A DNA stretch of 64,000 bases from Pseudidiomarina woesei (GCF_001418345.1 NZ_LIPW01000003.1:1-64000), one strand, 5' to 3'; positions 18,283 through 30,078 are shown, counted from the stretch's first letter. The notes: generated by a model from the letters alone, not told the origin. Numbers and translations are program-made.

Positions 18283-19851
18283 ATGCAACATCGTCCTATT
18301 CAACGCGCCCTTTTAAGTGTTTCTGACAAAACTGGAATTGTCGCCTTTGCACAAGCGCTCGTGCAGCGCGGCGTAACTATTCTTTCCACCGGCGGCACCG
18401 CCAAATTATTGCGTGAACACCAAGTACCGGTTACCGATGTGTCAGAGCACACCGGGCAAAATGAGATCATGGACGGTCGGGTCAAAACACTACACCCGAA
18501 AATTCACGGGGGTATTTTGGGCCGTCGCGACCAAGACCAAGCGGTTATGAATGAGCAAGACATTGCACCGATTGATCTCGTCGCGGTGAATCTGTACCCG
18601 TTTGCGCAAACCGTAGCGGACCCCAATTGTAGCCACGAAGACGCCGTCGAGAATATCGACATTGGCGGCCCCACCATGGTACGCGCGGCCGCGAAGAACC
18701 ATCGCGATGTCACCATCGTGGTTAACGCGAGCGACTATGACAGCGTCATTGCTGAAATGGACGCTAACGACAATAGCTTAACCTTTGAGTCGCGTTTTGA
18801 CTTAGCCATTAAGGCGTTTGAACACACAGCCGAGTACGACGGCATGATCGCCAATTACTTCGGCGCTCGTTTACCCAAGCAAGAAAGCAAGTTTCCGCGC
18901 ACGTTCAACGCACAGTTTGTGAAAAAACAAGATTTGCGCTACGGCGAAAATAGCCACCAAAGTGCCGCTTTCTATGTTGAAGCACAGCCAGCGGAAGCTT
19001 CTGTAGCCACTGCCAAGCAAATACAGGGCAAAGAACTGTCGTTCAATAATATAGCTGATACCGATGCAGCCCTTGAGTGCGTCAAGTCGTTTGAGCAACC
19101 AGCTTGTGTGATTGTTAAACACGCGAATCCGTGTGGCGTAGCTGTTGCCGATACAGCACTTGAAGCATACAACCGTGCTTTTAAAACTGACCCAACGTCA
19201 GCCTTTGGCGGTATTATTGCCTTCAACCGCGAGCTTGACGCAGCAACAGCGAAAGCCATCGTTGATCGTCAATTTGTCGAAGTGATTATTGCCCCAGTTG
19301 TTAGCAATGAAGCACGTAATATTGTCGGTGCGAAAGCCAATGTGCGCTTGCTTGAGTGTGGTACATGGCAAGCTAATCGCCCAGCCGCTTATGACTTTAA
19401 ACGAGTTAACGGCGGGCTATTGGTGCAAGACAGCGACCATGGTGAAATCACCATCGATGATTTAAAAGTCGTGAGTGACGTGCAGCCAACAGCTGAGCAG
19501 TTGAACGACTTGATGTTCTGCTGGAAAGTCGCGAAGTTCGTGAAATCAAACGCTATTGTGTATGCCAAAGACGGCATGACTATTGGTGTTGGTGCCGGCC
19601 AGATGAGTCGGGTGTACAGCGCCAAAATCGCTGGCATTAAAGCCGCCGACGAAAACCTTGAAGTTGCCGGTTCAGTAATGGCTTCAGACGCGTTTTTCCC
19701 ATTCCGCGATGGCATTGATGCGGCGGCCGCTGCTGGTATTAAGGCAATTATTCAGCCGGGCGGGTCTATTCGTGACGAGGAAATCATCGCAGCAGCTAAC
19801 GAACATGGCATTGCCATGGTGTTTACTGGCATGCGCCATTTCCGCCATTAA
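18283..19851 (+). CDS. purH: Bifunctional AICAR formyltransferase / IMP cyclohydrolase
   Basis: PurH performs the last two steps of IMP synthesis. The 522-aa protein contains the N-terminal MGS-like cyclohydrolase domain ([25 protein letters not shown]) and the C-terminal AICAR transformylase domain (KHANPCGVA with the catalytic Lys-His; ending FTGMRHFRH). No PurR-type box could be found in the short space after the fis terminator. purD follows one gene later. Confidence 0.98.
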   Translation: MQHRPIQRALLSVSDKTGIVAFAQALVQRGVTILSTGGTAKLLREHQVPVTDVSEHTGQNEIMDGRVKTLHPKIHGGILGRRDQDQAVMNEQDIAPIDLVAVNLYPFAQTVADPNCSHEDAVENIDIGGPTMVRAAAKNHRDVTIVVNASDYDSVIAEMDANDNSLTFESRFDLAIKAFEHTAEYDGMIANYFGARLPKQESKFPRTFNAQFVKKQDLRYGENSHQSAAFYVEAQPAEASVATAKQIQGKELSFNNIADTDAALECVKSFEQPACVIVKHANPCGVAVADTALEAYNRAFKTDPTSAFGGIIAFNRELDAATAKAIVDRQFVEVIIAPVVSNEARNIVGAKANVRLLECGTWQANRPAAYDFKRVNGGLLVQDSDHGEITIDDLKVVSDVQPTAEQLNDLMFCWKVAKFVKSNAIVYAKDGMTIGVGAGQMSRVYSAKIAGIKAADENLEVAGSVMASDAFFPFRDGIDAAAAAGIKAIIQPGGSIRDEEIIAAANEHGIAMVFTGMRHFRH

Positions 19852-19937
19852 TTTAACAACGTAAACGACGGATTATTTGCCCAATAGCTAGCCACGGTTT
19901 AGGATGAATGAACATTAACAACGTTAGGAGCACGGCA

Positions 19938-20789
19938 ATGACTGTAAAAAGCGGTATGTTGACATCTCTAGTTGTATCCTTGGCCGTGGTTGGTCTTTGG
20001 GGGTGTTCAAATGATCAATCTCCCCAATCGGTTGAAGAGACAGACTCATTAGCGACAGTAGTTGCCAGTACTGATCGTAGTGATGCGAATCGCGCGCGTG
20101 ACGACTATCGTCACCCCTATGAAACCCTACAGTTTTTCGGCATTCAACCAGACATGACCGTGGTTGAGATTTCCCCAGGCGGTGGTTGGTATACTGAAAT
20201 TTTAGCACCTTACTTGAAGCAAAAAGGCACACTTTATGCGGCTCATTTTCCTAGCGAAACGAACAGCGAGTTTTATCAGCGTTCGCGCGCTCGGTTTATT
20301 GAGCGCGTGTCAAATGACGCCAACTTTTCTAATGTCATTGTCACCGAGTTTTCACCTACGGGTACAAGTTTAATAGCTCCCGCGAACAGTGCAGACTTAG
20401 TTTTAACCTTCCGTAACCTTCATAATTGGTACATGGGCGGTAGCGACGAAGCCGTGCAACAAGCGTTTCGACAGTTTTATAATTCCTTGAAACCGGGCGG
20501 CGTGTTAGGTGTCGTTGATCATCGTCTACCGGAAACGCGTCCAGACACGGATATGGAAAATACCGGTTACATGAAAGAAAGCTACGCCATTGCCATAGCT
20601 GAAGCCGTTGGTTTTGAGCTACTAGAACGAAGCGAAATTAACGCAAACCCGAACGATAGCGCGGACCATCCACGCGGCGTTTGGACATTACCACCAACCC
20701 TGCGGCTTGGTGACGAAAACCGCGATGACTACTTAGCCATTGGCGAGAGTGATCGGTTTACCCTTAAATTTGTGAAACCTAAAACTTAA
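19938..20789 (+). CDS. Lipoprotein-like class I SAM methyltransferase (COG4798 type)
   Basis: This 283-aa protein starts at the ATG with AGGAG (19938); an upstream in-frame ATG at 19908 lacks a Shine-Dalgarno. It has a lipoprotein-like signal with cysteine in LWGCSND (about residue 23), placing a methyltransferase fold outside the cytoplasm, where SAM is not expected. The mature part has the pattern ARDDYRHPYETLQFFGIQP followed by VVEISPGGGWYTEIL (SAM motif I-like). It resembles COG4798 predicted methyltransferases, which are uncharacterised. It sits between purH and purD, 11 bases ahead of purD, a position usually lacking such a gene. Confidence 0.75.
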   Translation: MTVKSGMLTSLVVSLAVVGLWGCSNDQSPQSVEETDSLATVVASTDRSDANRARDDYRHPYETLQFFGIQPDMTVVEISPGGGWYTEILAPYLKQKGTLYAAHFPSETNSEFYQRSRARFIERVSNDANFSNVIVTEFSPTGTSLIAPANSADLVLTFRNLHNWYMGGSDEAVQQAFRQFYNSLKPGGVLGVVDHRLPETRPDTDMENTGYMKESYAIAIAEAVGFELLERSEINANPNDSADHPRGVWTLPPTLRLGDENRDDYLAIGESDRFTLKFVKPKT

Positions 20790-20800
20790 CGAGAGAGTTC

Positions 20801-22093
20801 ATGAACGTATTGGTGATTGGCGGCGGCGGCCGTGAACATGCTTTAGCATGGAAAGCGGCGCAAGCCGACGATGTAAATACCGTATTTGTCGCACCGGGAA
20901 ACGCCGGCACTGCACTTGAACCGAATATAAAAAATGTGCCCATAGCCGCTGACGACGTCAACGGCTTATTGGCATTTGCGCAGCAAAACCATATTGATCT
21001 AACTATCGTGGGCCCTGAAGCGCCATTGGTATTGGGCGTGGTAGATGTATTTCGCGCAGCTGATTTAGCGATTTTTGGTCCAACACAAGGCGCAGCGCAA
21101 TTGGAAGGGTCAAAAGCCTTTAGCAAAGACTTCTTGGCTCGTCATAACATTCCTACAGCTGCCTACGGTACCTTCACTGACGTTCAGCAAGCGAAAGCTT
21201 ACGTTGAGCAGCATGGCACGCCTATTGTGATCAAAGCTGACGGATTAGCTGCGGGCAAAGGCGTCATCATTGCACAAAATCAAGACGAAGCCTTTGCCGC
21301 TATTGACGATATGCTTGCCGGTAATCGCTTTGGTGAGGCCGGTAGCCGTGTCGTTATCGAAGAGTTTTTAGTGGGTGAAGAAGCCAGTTTTATTGTTATG
21401 GTTGACGGCAAGACTGCATTGCCGTTTGCATCAAGCCAAGATCATAAGGCCCGCGATAACGGCGACAAAGGTCCAAATACCGGTGGTATGGGTGCGTATT
21501 CGCCCGCCCCTGTGGTAACCCCAGAAGTTCATGATTGGGTTATGCAAAACGTTATTCAGCCAACCGTTGAAGGCATGGCTGCAGAGGGGCATCCGTATAC
21601 TGGCTTTTTATATGCGGGCTTAATGATAGCGCCTGACGGTACCGCCAAGGTACTGGAATACAACTGCCGCTTTGGCGACCCAGAAACCCAACCTATCATG
21701 GTGCGCTTGCAGTCAAATTTGGTGGAATTATGTCAAGCAGCGTGTGCTGGTCAACTGGCTGGTCGTGATATTGCTTTTGACCCACGTGCTAGCGTGGGTG
21801 TAGTGATGGCCGCCGGCGGCTACCCAGATAACTACGGCAAAGGCGCAGTCATTGAGGGCATTACTGAAGCCGAGGCAGAAGGTACTAAAGTGTTCCACGC
21901 CGGCACCGCATTAAACGATAATAATCAATTGGTAACCGCTGGCGGTCGCGTACTTTGCGTGACCGCGCTAGGTGATACCGTGACCCAAGCACAGCAAACC
22001 GCTTACGCAGGCGTAAGCAAAGTGTCATGGGACAATGTCTATTATCGTACTGATATTGGCCATCGTGCTATTCGCCGCGAACAAGCAAGTTAA
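20801..22093 (+). CDS. purD: Phosphoribosylamine--glycine ligase
   Basis: PurD joins phosphoribosylamine with glycine in purine synthesis. The 430-aa ATP-grasp protein (E. coli 429) starts MNVLVIGGGGREHALAWK and contains KADGLAAGKGV and GPNTGGMGAYSPAP. It follows the methyltransferase by 11 bases and shares a transcript end with a very strong terminator. purH and purD are usually adjacent; here one gene is inserted between. Confidence 0.98.
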   Translation: MNVLVIGGGGREHALAWKAAQADDVNTVFVAPGNAGTALEPNIKNVPIAADDVNGLLAFAQQNHIDLTIVGPEAPLVLGVVDVFRAADLAIFGPTQGAAQLEGSKAFSKDFLARHNIPTAAYGTFTDVQQAKAYVEQHGTPIVIKADGLAAGKGVIIAQNQDEAFAAIDDMLAGNRFGEAGSRVVIEEFLVGEEASFIVMVDGKTALPFASSQDHKARDNGDKGPNTGGMGAYSPAPVVTPEVHDWVMQNVIQPTVEGMAAEGHPYTGFLYAGLMIAPDGTAKVLEYNCRFGDPETQPIMVRLQSNLVELCQAACAGQLAGRDIAFDPRASVGVVMAAGGYPDNYGKGAVIEGITEAEAEGTKVFHAGTALNDNNQLVTAGGRVLCVTALGDTVTQAQQTAYAGVSKVSWDNVYYRTDIGHRAIRREQAS

Positions 22094-22122
22094 CTGGGCA
22101 CTATCTGTCACAGTAATTTAAT

Positions 22123-22172
22123 AAAACCTAACTAGAATCTGTAGTTCAAATTCGCTTCTAGTTAGGTTTTTT
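22123..22172 (+). terminator. Strong terminator after purD, overlapping the next gene's ribosome site
   Basis: A perfect 15-base-pair stem, AAAACCTAACTAGAA (22123-22137) with TTCTAGTTAGGTTTT (22156-22170), is closed by an 18-base loop and followed by T residues up to the ATG at 22173. The 3' arm includes TTAGG, the only Shine-Dalgarno-like sequence for the following EAL-GGDEF gene. Read-through RNA would therefore fold the ribosome site into the stem. Confidence 0.85.
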
Positions 22173-23894
22173 ATGCAGTGCGCTCAAGCTGTAGAGACTG
22201 GTATTCAATTTTCCGACTTACAAGCTCATTTCCAGCCAATTGTTAATCTTCATCAAAGCGCCATTATTGGCTATGAATCCCTCATTCGTGGACCAAGCGA
22301 GCATCCCCTTGCCATGCCTCGTGAATTATTCGCCTATGCCGAGCGCATAGGACAATCGAACGAACTTGAAATAGCTTGTCGCCGCGCTGCGTTACAAAGC
22401 TATGCTCGCTTTACCCACGAAGGGCTACTGTTTATAAATGCTAACCCCAATACACTATATGACCCTAGCTTTCCGCGGGGTATGACTATAAGAGAAGCCG
22501 AGCTCGCCGGATTTCCGCCATCACAGATTGTTATCGAGCTGTCTGAACAGTTTCCGTTAAATAATATCAATAAACTGAAAAACGTAATCACGCAGTATCG
22601 TAAACAAGGCTTTAAAATTGCCCTAGATGACTTGGGCTCAGCCTATGCTGGACTCACAATTTGGGCTGAACTGATGCCTGACTTTGTGAAAATTGATCGG
22701 TACTTTATTCAAGAAATACACTTGTCGCCAATTAAGCGCGAGTTTGTCCGTAGTATTATTACAACGGCGCGTGCCCTTGGCGCGGAAGTTATTGCCGAGG
22801 GCATTGAAACAGAGTTTGAATTACGCGAACTGCAGCGATTAGGCGTGACCTTAGCTCAAGGATATTTTATTGGCTACCCTGCACCTACGCTGCAACTGCA
22901 AGTGAGCCAACGTGTACACCAAGTGATTGATAGTTTTCGGCAGGCGCGCAAAGATATTATTGCTGCATTGGTTGAACAAGTACCGACCGTAAGCCCCGAT
23001 ATGCCTAGCCTAAAAGTGCTTGATTACTTTATCAATAACAAAGAAATTATGTCCTTACCTGTTATTGAACATGGCAATGTATTGGGTGGTGTACGCCGCG
23101 AGCAACTGCTGGAAACGTTTAGCAGTTCATTTGGGCGGTCGTTGTATGGCAATAAGCCCATTGGCAAACTGATGGAAACCAACCCACTGGTGGTTGATTG
23201 CCATACGCCTTTGGAGCTGGTGAGCGAACTAGTTACTGAAGACTCTGCAGTAGAAGTGCATCGACAAATCTTGGTCACCGAAAACGGTATTTACCAAGGC
23301 ATTGTGTCCGTTAGAAGTATACTTAAAACTATTACTGATTTGCGTTTGCAAAGTGCTCGCCATGCAAATCCGTTAACCTTACTGCCTGGTAACGTACCTA
23401 TTCATCAAGAAATTGAAAGCTACTTACAAAGCTACCCAAGCTTTTATGTTGCCTACTTTGATTTAAATAACTTCAAGCCCTACAACGACTATTATGGTTA
23501 CGGTAATGGCGACCGGGTTTTACAGTGGTTAGGTCAAATTCTAAGCCAACTTGCGCAAGTAGATAACATTTTTGTTGGCCACGTTGGTGGTGATGACTTT
23601 GTCGCGTTATTTACCGAAAAACACCCGTGGCGTGAGTTCTGTGAACAAGTTATTCATCTTTTCGACAACGGTGTGGCCGACTTTTATCATGACAACGATA
23701 GGCTTGCTGGGGGGATTCAAGCGCAAGACCGCAACGGTGATATGCAGTTTTTTGGCTTGCTCGGGTTAGCTATAGGAGTGGTAAACATTGATTCGGCAAC
23801 TTGTGTGTCTCACCAAGATGTCGCTGCACTGGCGTCAGCAGCAAAAGCGCTGGCGAAAACGAAGTCCACCAGCACTGTGCATTTGCTTAGCTAG
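22173..23894 (+). CDS. EAL-CBS-GGDEF cyclic di-GMP protein
   Basis: This 573-aa cytosolic protein has an N-terminal EAL phosphodiesterase domain (about 12-245), a CBS-type pair (about 275-390) and a C-terminal GGDEF domain (about 400-560). EAL catalytic residues are present: E35 (ESL), the FINAN asparagine, E122, D152-D153 (LDDLG), K173, E209 and Q229, so c-di-GMP hydrolysis is likely. The GGDEF active loop is GGDDF (472-476) with FDLNNFKPYND preceding it, near consensus, so cyclase activity or GTP sensing is possible. The CBS pair may bind an adenine nucleotide. No membrane segment or PAS domain is present. It ends in a 4-base overlap with convergent maoP. Confidence 0.88.
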   Translation: MQCAQAVETGIQFSDLQAHFQPIVNLHQSAIIGYESLIRGPSEHPLAMPRELFAYAERIGQSNELEIACRRAALQSYARFTHEGLLFINANPNTLYDPSFPRGMTIREAELAGFPPSQIVIELSEQFPLNNINKLKNVITQYRKQGFKIALDDLGSAYAGLTIWAELMPDFVKIDRYFIQEIHLSPIKREFVRSIITTARALGAEVIAEGIETEFELRELQRLGVTLAQGYFIGYPAPTLQLQVSQRVHQVIDSFRQARKDIIAALVEQVPTVSPDMPSLKVLDYFINNKEIMSLPVIEHGNVLGGVRREQLLETFSSSFGRSLYGNKPIGKLMETNPLVVDCHTPLELVSELVTEDSAVEVHRQILVTENGIYQGIVSVRSILKTITDLRLQSARHANPLTLLPGNVPIHQEIESYLQSYPSFYVAYFDLNNFKPYNDYYGYGNGDRVLQWLGQILSQLAQVDNIFVGHVGGDDFVALFTEKHPWREFCEQVIHLFDNGVADFYHDNDRLAGGIQAQDRNGDMQFFGLLGLAIGVVNIDSATCVSHQDVAALASAAKALAKTKSTSTVHLLS

Positions 23895-24259
23895 TCTTCA
23901 ACCACCAAGTCGTCATCATCGCCACCACCGCTAATTTCGAAAGCGTCGTCAGTGTAGCGGCTACGGCCGTACATGCTGCCTACTTTCGGGCGATTAATAC
24001 GTGCTTGATATTTTGACCATGCTTTTTCAATTGGCGACTCTGCGGCTTTTTCACCTCGAGCAACAGAGAGCAATGATTGCTCTTCGGCTGACTCTGGCTC
24101 TAACTCGCCGCTCATCAAAGCTGCAATCAAGCTGCCATGTTTCGCAATTAAGTCACTTTCGCGAATAGAAAAATCACCCGAACGAGCGAACCCGTATGGA
24201 TAGTTTTTGAAGTCGTTAAACGGCTTCTTGATAATTTGATCACGGTTCATTGTTGCCAT
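23891..24259 (-). CDS. maoP: MaoP (YifE, DUF413) macrodomain Ori organisation protein
   Basis: MaoP in E. coli works with the maoS site to set the Ori macrodomain and occurs with other Dam-co-occurring proteins. The 122-aa product shares NYPYGFARSGDFSI, the LIAKHG segment, ARGE and EKAWSKYQARINRPK with that family (E. coli YifE 112 aa), and ends in an Asp-rich tail. GGAGG lies 11 bases before the ATG at 24259; a second ATG at 24250 is possible. It is a single gene, convergent with the EAL-GGDEF gene. Confidence 0.85.
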   Translation of the reverse strand: MATMNRDQIIKKPFNDFKNYPYGFARSGDFSIRESDLIAKHGSLIAALMSGELEPESAEEQSLLSVARGEKAAESPIEKAWSKYQARINRPKVGSMYGRSRYTDDAFEISGGGDDDDLVVED

Positions 24260-24371
24260 TGTGTGCCCATCCTCCAGACCAACAACTACAGGTAAACGGT
24301 TACGCCTCTATGCGTCACTGACGATATAGAGGCGAAACTAAAGTTTGTCAACAATTATTCGCGATTTGGCG

Positions 24372-26564
24372 TTAAAAAGTATAATAAATTGCAGCGCCAA
24401 CACTTAAGCCCGACTCGGCAAGCACAGCCAGTTGAGGGTCATTCTCGGCGATACCGCTAACGCGCGAGTTACGCCAATACTGTCTATCGGTTAAGTTAAA
24501 CACGCCTACACTAATATCGGTATCGGTATTCACATACCAGCGTGTTAGCCAATCTAAGGTTGCATAGCCTGGTGCCGAGAATAATTTTGCTCCGCCCTCG
24601 TCGACTAATTCGCGCTGCCCACGCACGGCGGTGAGCACTAGTCGAGAATCCCAAGTATCGGCACTATACTGTACTTCAGCGATAGCCCGAGGCGGAGCGA
24701 CATCAGCAATGGCACGACCGCTTTGACGGTCCTCTCCACGGCTATATTCGGCACTAACTGCGGTAGACCACGAATCACTCAGTTGCTGTGAGAAAGTCGC
24801 TTCTAGCCCTTCTATGACTACTTTATCGCGGTTTATCGATTGAAACACGAGTAAACCTCGTACAGGATCAAAACCAAGCGATGCCCGGCTTTGAATAAAG
24901 TCACTATAGCGATTATGGTAAGCGGTTAATGACCACTCACTTTCGGCAGAACGCCCGCGAACGCCAGTTTCAAATGCGTAGCCACGTTCGGCTTTTAAAT
25001 CGGGGTTTGCAATTGCGAGCACGTTAAACTGTGGATAATACAAGCCAATATTAACGTCCGAGAATGGCGGCGCACGGTAACCACGTGCATATTGCGCAAA
25101 CCACTCCGTGTTTCCAGCAAGCGGCCACACAATGCCCAACTTCGGCAACCATGCATCATGGGTTAAATCGGTCACTTCGGTATTTGGGTAGCGTAATTCA
25201 AATAGTGCGTCGTCTCGGGTACGCAAACGATAGTGCTCATAGCGCAATCCAGGACTAATCACCGGACCGTCAGGCCACAGTTGAAACTCATCGTGTACGT
25301 AAACACCAAGCTCAGTAACTCGCGAGCGCGGAAAATCGCGCAATGGAAAAGTTTCCCCGAGTAACACGTTGGTTGACACGCCAGTGGTTAAATTTGTTTG
25401 CAACGCGTCACGCTGATCTTCTAAGACAGAGCTAGATATTTCAAATCCGTAGCCCAGACGATGACGCAGTTTAGCAAGCCGTAGATCGGTCTCTAAGTCA
25501 GCACCAATACCAGAGGTTTCTTGAGAAAAGTCAAATAACCGTTGTATGTCCAGCGGTTCTGGCAGCAGCATGCGCTGTTCATAAGAGTCTTGCTCAATGA
25601 CGCTGTGCTGTTGATAAACACGCCATTGCCCTCGGTCAATCCAAGCTGTTGGGGCCATATCTAAATCAGCTACTATACGATATTGATCGCGACTGTCATC
25701 ACCAATAAGACTGGTTGTTGCAGCTAACCGTCCGCTGCCTATTACCGAGTTAATATCGGTATTTCGCGATTCGCGTTGCAAATCTAGGGTAACGCGCCAT
25801 TCACCAAGTTCAGAGTCCGCCGCTGCGCGCAACAGTGCGGCCTGTTGACGGCGATGTTGATGGTCTCGCTTATCACTGGCGAGCCCCTCTGACTGCATAT
25901 CTTGTCCATATTGAACTGCAGCTGCGACCATAAAACTTGTGTCATTATCAGCGAATGCTGTCGCGGCCATCACTTTGGCTCGGTTACTATCGCTATTCAT
26001 ACCGAATTGTATTCGTGAGCCGTGGTTGGCGCTTGTCAGCACATCTTGGGCGTCTAATAAGTTTACCGCAACCACCCCACCAAGGGCTTTGCTGCCATAA
26101 AGTGTTGAGGCTGGTCCACGTAAAATTTCTACGCGACTGGCCAAGCCAAGCTCTAATAATCCTCGGCCTGTATTTGAATAGGTTCCCACCGCAAAATAAT
26201 CCGCGACAGGTATTTGATCAATTACGACTGCGGTGCGGTTACCGCCAATACCACGAATACGAAAACCGCTGTGACCAAACCGGCTAGTAGTGTCATCGAG
26301 TTCGACTCCAGGTTGATAACGCACCATATCAGATGCGTTAAGTACCACATTACGCTGTAGGTCTTCTTCACTAATAATTGAGACCGTTCCCGCAACCTCT
26401 GAAAGTTGACGTGGTTGCCTATGAGCAACCACGGTGATTGTTTCCATAACCTGCTCTTGCTGAGCTGTTTCTGCTTCGCTCACTTCTTGTGGTAAAGCCA
26501 GTGCTAACGAGGGCAGTACACCAACTGCCCCCGCCACAACACCAACAAGTGCTGATAGTTTCAC
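24372..26564 (-). CDS. TonB-dependent receptor, haem/haemoprotein type
   Basis: This is a 730-aa outer-membrane receptor: signal peptide to about 23, a TonB-box region (METITVVAH, about 40-48), a plug domain (about 55-170, with GFRIRGIGG and RVEILRGPASTLYGS) and a 22-strand barrel ending in the aromatic C-terminus IYYTF. The motif pair YRAPPF and ANPDL corresponds to the FRAP/NPNL signature of haem receptors. It begins 2 bases after nirS stops, so the two are one transcriptional unit under the FNR-type promoter. The substrate is inferred; siderophores remain possible. Confidence 0.88.
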   Translation of the reverse strand: MKLSALVGVVAGAVGVLPSLALALPQEVSEAETAQQEQVMETITVVAHRQPRQLSEVAGTVSIISEEDLQRNVVLNASDMVRYQPGVELDDTTSRFGHSGFRIRGIGGNRTAVVIDQIPVADYFAVGTYSNTGRGLLELGLASRVEILRGPASTLYGSKALGGVVAVNLLDAQDVLTSANHGSRIQFGMNSDSNRAKVMAATAFADNDTSFMVAAAVQYGQDMQSEGLASDKRDHQHRRQQAALLRAAADSELGEWRVTLDLQRESRNTDINSVIGSGRLAATTSLIGDDSRDQYRIVADLDMAPTAWIDRGQWRVYQQHSVIEQDSYEQRMLLPEPLDIQRLFDFSQETSGIGADLETDLRLAKLRHRLGYGFEISSSVLEDQRDALQTNLTTGVSTNVLLGETFPLRDFPRSRVTELGVYVHDEFQLWPDGPVISPGLRYEHYRLRTRDDALFELRYPNTEVTDLTHDAWLPKLGIVWPLAGNTEWFAQYARGYRAPPFSDVNIGLYYPQFNVLAIANPDLKAERGYAFETGVRGRSAESEWSLTAYHNRYSDFIQSRASLGFDPVRGLLVFQSINRDKVVIEGLEATFSQQLSDSWSTAVSAEYSRGEDRQSGRAIADVAPPRAIAEVQYSADTWDSRLVLTAVRGQRELVDEGGAKLFSAPGYATLDWLTRWYVNTDTDISVGVFNLTDRQYWRNSRVSGIAENDPQLAVLAESGLSVGAAIYYTF

Positions 26565-26566
26565 GC

Positions 26567-28699
<2,133 letters not shown>

Positions 28700-28712
28700 T
28701 CAAGCTGATCTG

Positions 28713-28753
28713 ATACTAAGCCTAGTACATGTTTATTTTTTGATCTATATCAC
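28713..28753 (-). promoter_or_regulatory. FNR/DNR-type activated promoter of nirS
   Basis: The site TTGATCTATATCAC (28740-28753) matches the FNR/DNR consensus TTGAT-N4-ATCAA at nine of ten positions. On the minus strand a -10 box TAGTAT (28713-28718) lies 21 bases beyond the site. A start of transcription near 28706 puts the site centre about 40-41 bases upstream, the class II activator position. Induction under low oxygen or by nitric oxide is inferred. Confidence 0.8.
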
Positions 28754-28791
28754 TAATGTGAGTAGGGTTTTTGGACAAGAGTGAGTACCCC

Positions 28792-30078
28792 TTAGGAGGT
28801 ACGCACCTTTAATCCCCAGTCTTGCCAAGCCTGTTTTGCTAACTCTTCGCGAAACTGTGGGGCAGATATGCTAATGAGTGCTTCAGCGCGTTCGGTTAAG
28901 CTTTTTGCCCGTAAATTAGCAACGCCATATTCAGTGACCACATAATGCACGTGCGCTCGGGTGGTCACCACACCAGCCCCAGGATTTAGCATGCTGCTAA
29001 TTCGCGATACAGTTCCACCGCACGCGGTTGCTGGTAGTGCAATAACTGAACGGCCACCTTCTGACAAACTTGCCCCACGCACAAAGTCCATTTGTCCGCC
29101 AACGCCTGAATAAATTTTGGTGCCCATGGAATCCGCACAAACTTGGCCACTCAAATCAATTTGCAAAGCACTGTTAATGGCCATTACTTGCTTGTTTTGC
29201 CGTATTACTGACGTGTCATTGGTGTATTCCACATCTAAAAACGCCACCATGGGGTTATCATCAACAAAGTCATAGAGCGCCTGACTTCCCATGGCAAACG
29301 TAGTGACAATTCGGCCACGGTGCTTGCGTTTGCGTGAGTTATTTATGACGCCACTTTCAACCAGCGGTAATACACCATCAGAAAACATCTCAGTATGTAT
29401 GCCGAGGTCTTTGTGATTACCTAAGCAACGTAAGGTTGCATCAGGAATAGCGCCTATACCCATTTGTAAACAATCGCCATCGTTGATTAAGCTAGCAACC
29501 CGCTCGCCAATTTGCGTGGTAATTGCCGACTGCTGCGGTTGCAAATGCAGGGGCATTGGCGCCGAAAATTCAAAATAGCGGTCAATTTGCTTCAAAGAAA
29601 TAAACGAGTCTCCATGGGTACGTGGCATTTGTGGATTTACCCAAGCAATGACTTTGCGAGCTACTTGCAAGGCCGCGCGAGTTGCTTCAACCGAAATGCC
29701 TAGACTGCAGTTACCATGTTGATCTGGTGGCGAAACTTGAATTAACACGGCATCTAGATGCTGCTCGCCTGAACGGAAAAGCTTCGGAATCTCAGACAAG
29801 AATATGGGCACATAGTCAGCCAAGCCTTCATTAACTGCAGCACGGGTAGACTTACCCACAAAGAAAGCCCGCTGCCGCAAATGACCTTCTAGCTGTGGGT
29901 CACTGAGTATTTCGCTATGTTCGGTATGCAACTGCAATAAGGTTAAATTTTTACGTTGCAAAGCTACCTCTGCAAGACCTTCCAACAACTTGTATGGCGT
30001 TGCAGCCATAGACTGGCACCAAATAACATCATTATTTTCGAGAATTTCGAGGGCTTCTACAGCATTTTGCACGAGCAT
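28792..30078 (-). CDS. Acetyl-CoA hydrolase/transferase family CoA-transferase
   Basis: This 428-aa protein belongs to the Cat1/4-hydroxybutyrate CoA-transferase family, which exchanges CoA between acetate and other acyl groups. GIGAIPDATL and the catalytic glutamate in HTEMFSDGV are present, as is GGQMDFVRGA near the C-terminus. It is a single gene on the same strand as nirS but with the nirS promoter between them. Acyl specificity cannot be read from the sequence. Confidence 0.87.
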   Translation of the reverse strand: MLVQNAVEALEILENNDVIWCQSMAATPYKLLEGLAEVALQRKNLTLLQLHTEHSEILSDPQLEGHLRQRAFFVGKSTRAAVNEGLADYVPIFLSEIPKLFRSGEQHLDAVLIQVSPPDQHGNCSLGISVEATRAALQVARKVIAWVNPQMPRTHGDSFISLKQIDRYFEFSAPMPLHLQPQQSAITTQIGERVASLINDGDCLQMGIGAIPDATLRCLGNHKDLGIHTEMFSDGVLPLVESGVINNSRKRKHRGRIVTTFAMGSQALYDFVDDNPMVAFLDVEYTNDTSVIRQNKQVMAINSALQIDLSGQVCADSMGTKIYSGVGGQMDFVRGASLSEGGRSVIALPATACGGTVSRISSMLNPGAGVVTTRAHVHYVVTEYGVANLRAKSLTERAEALISISAPQFREELAKQAWQDWGLKVRTS

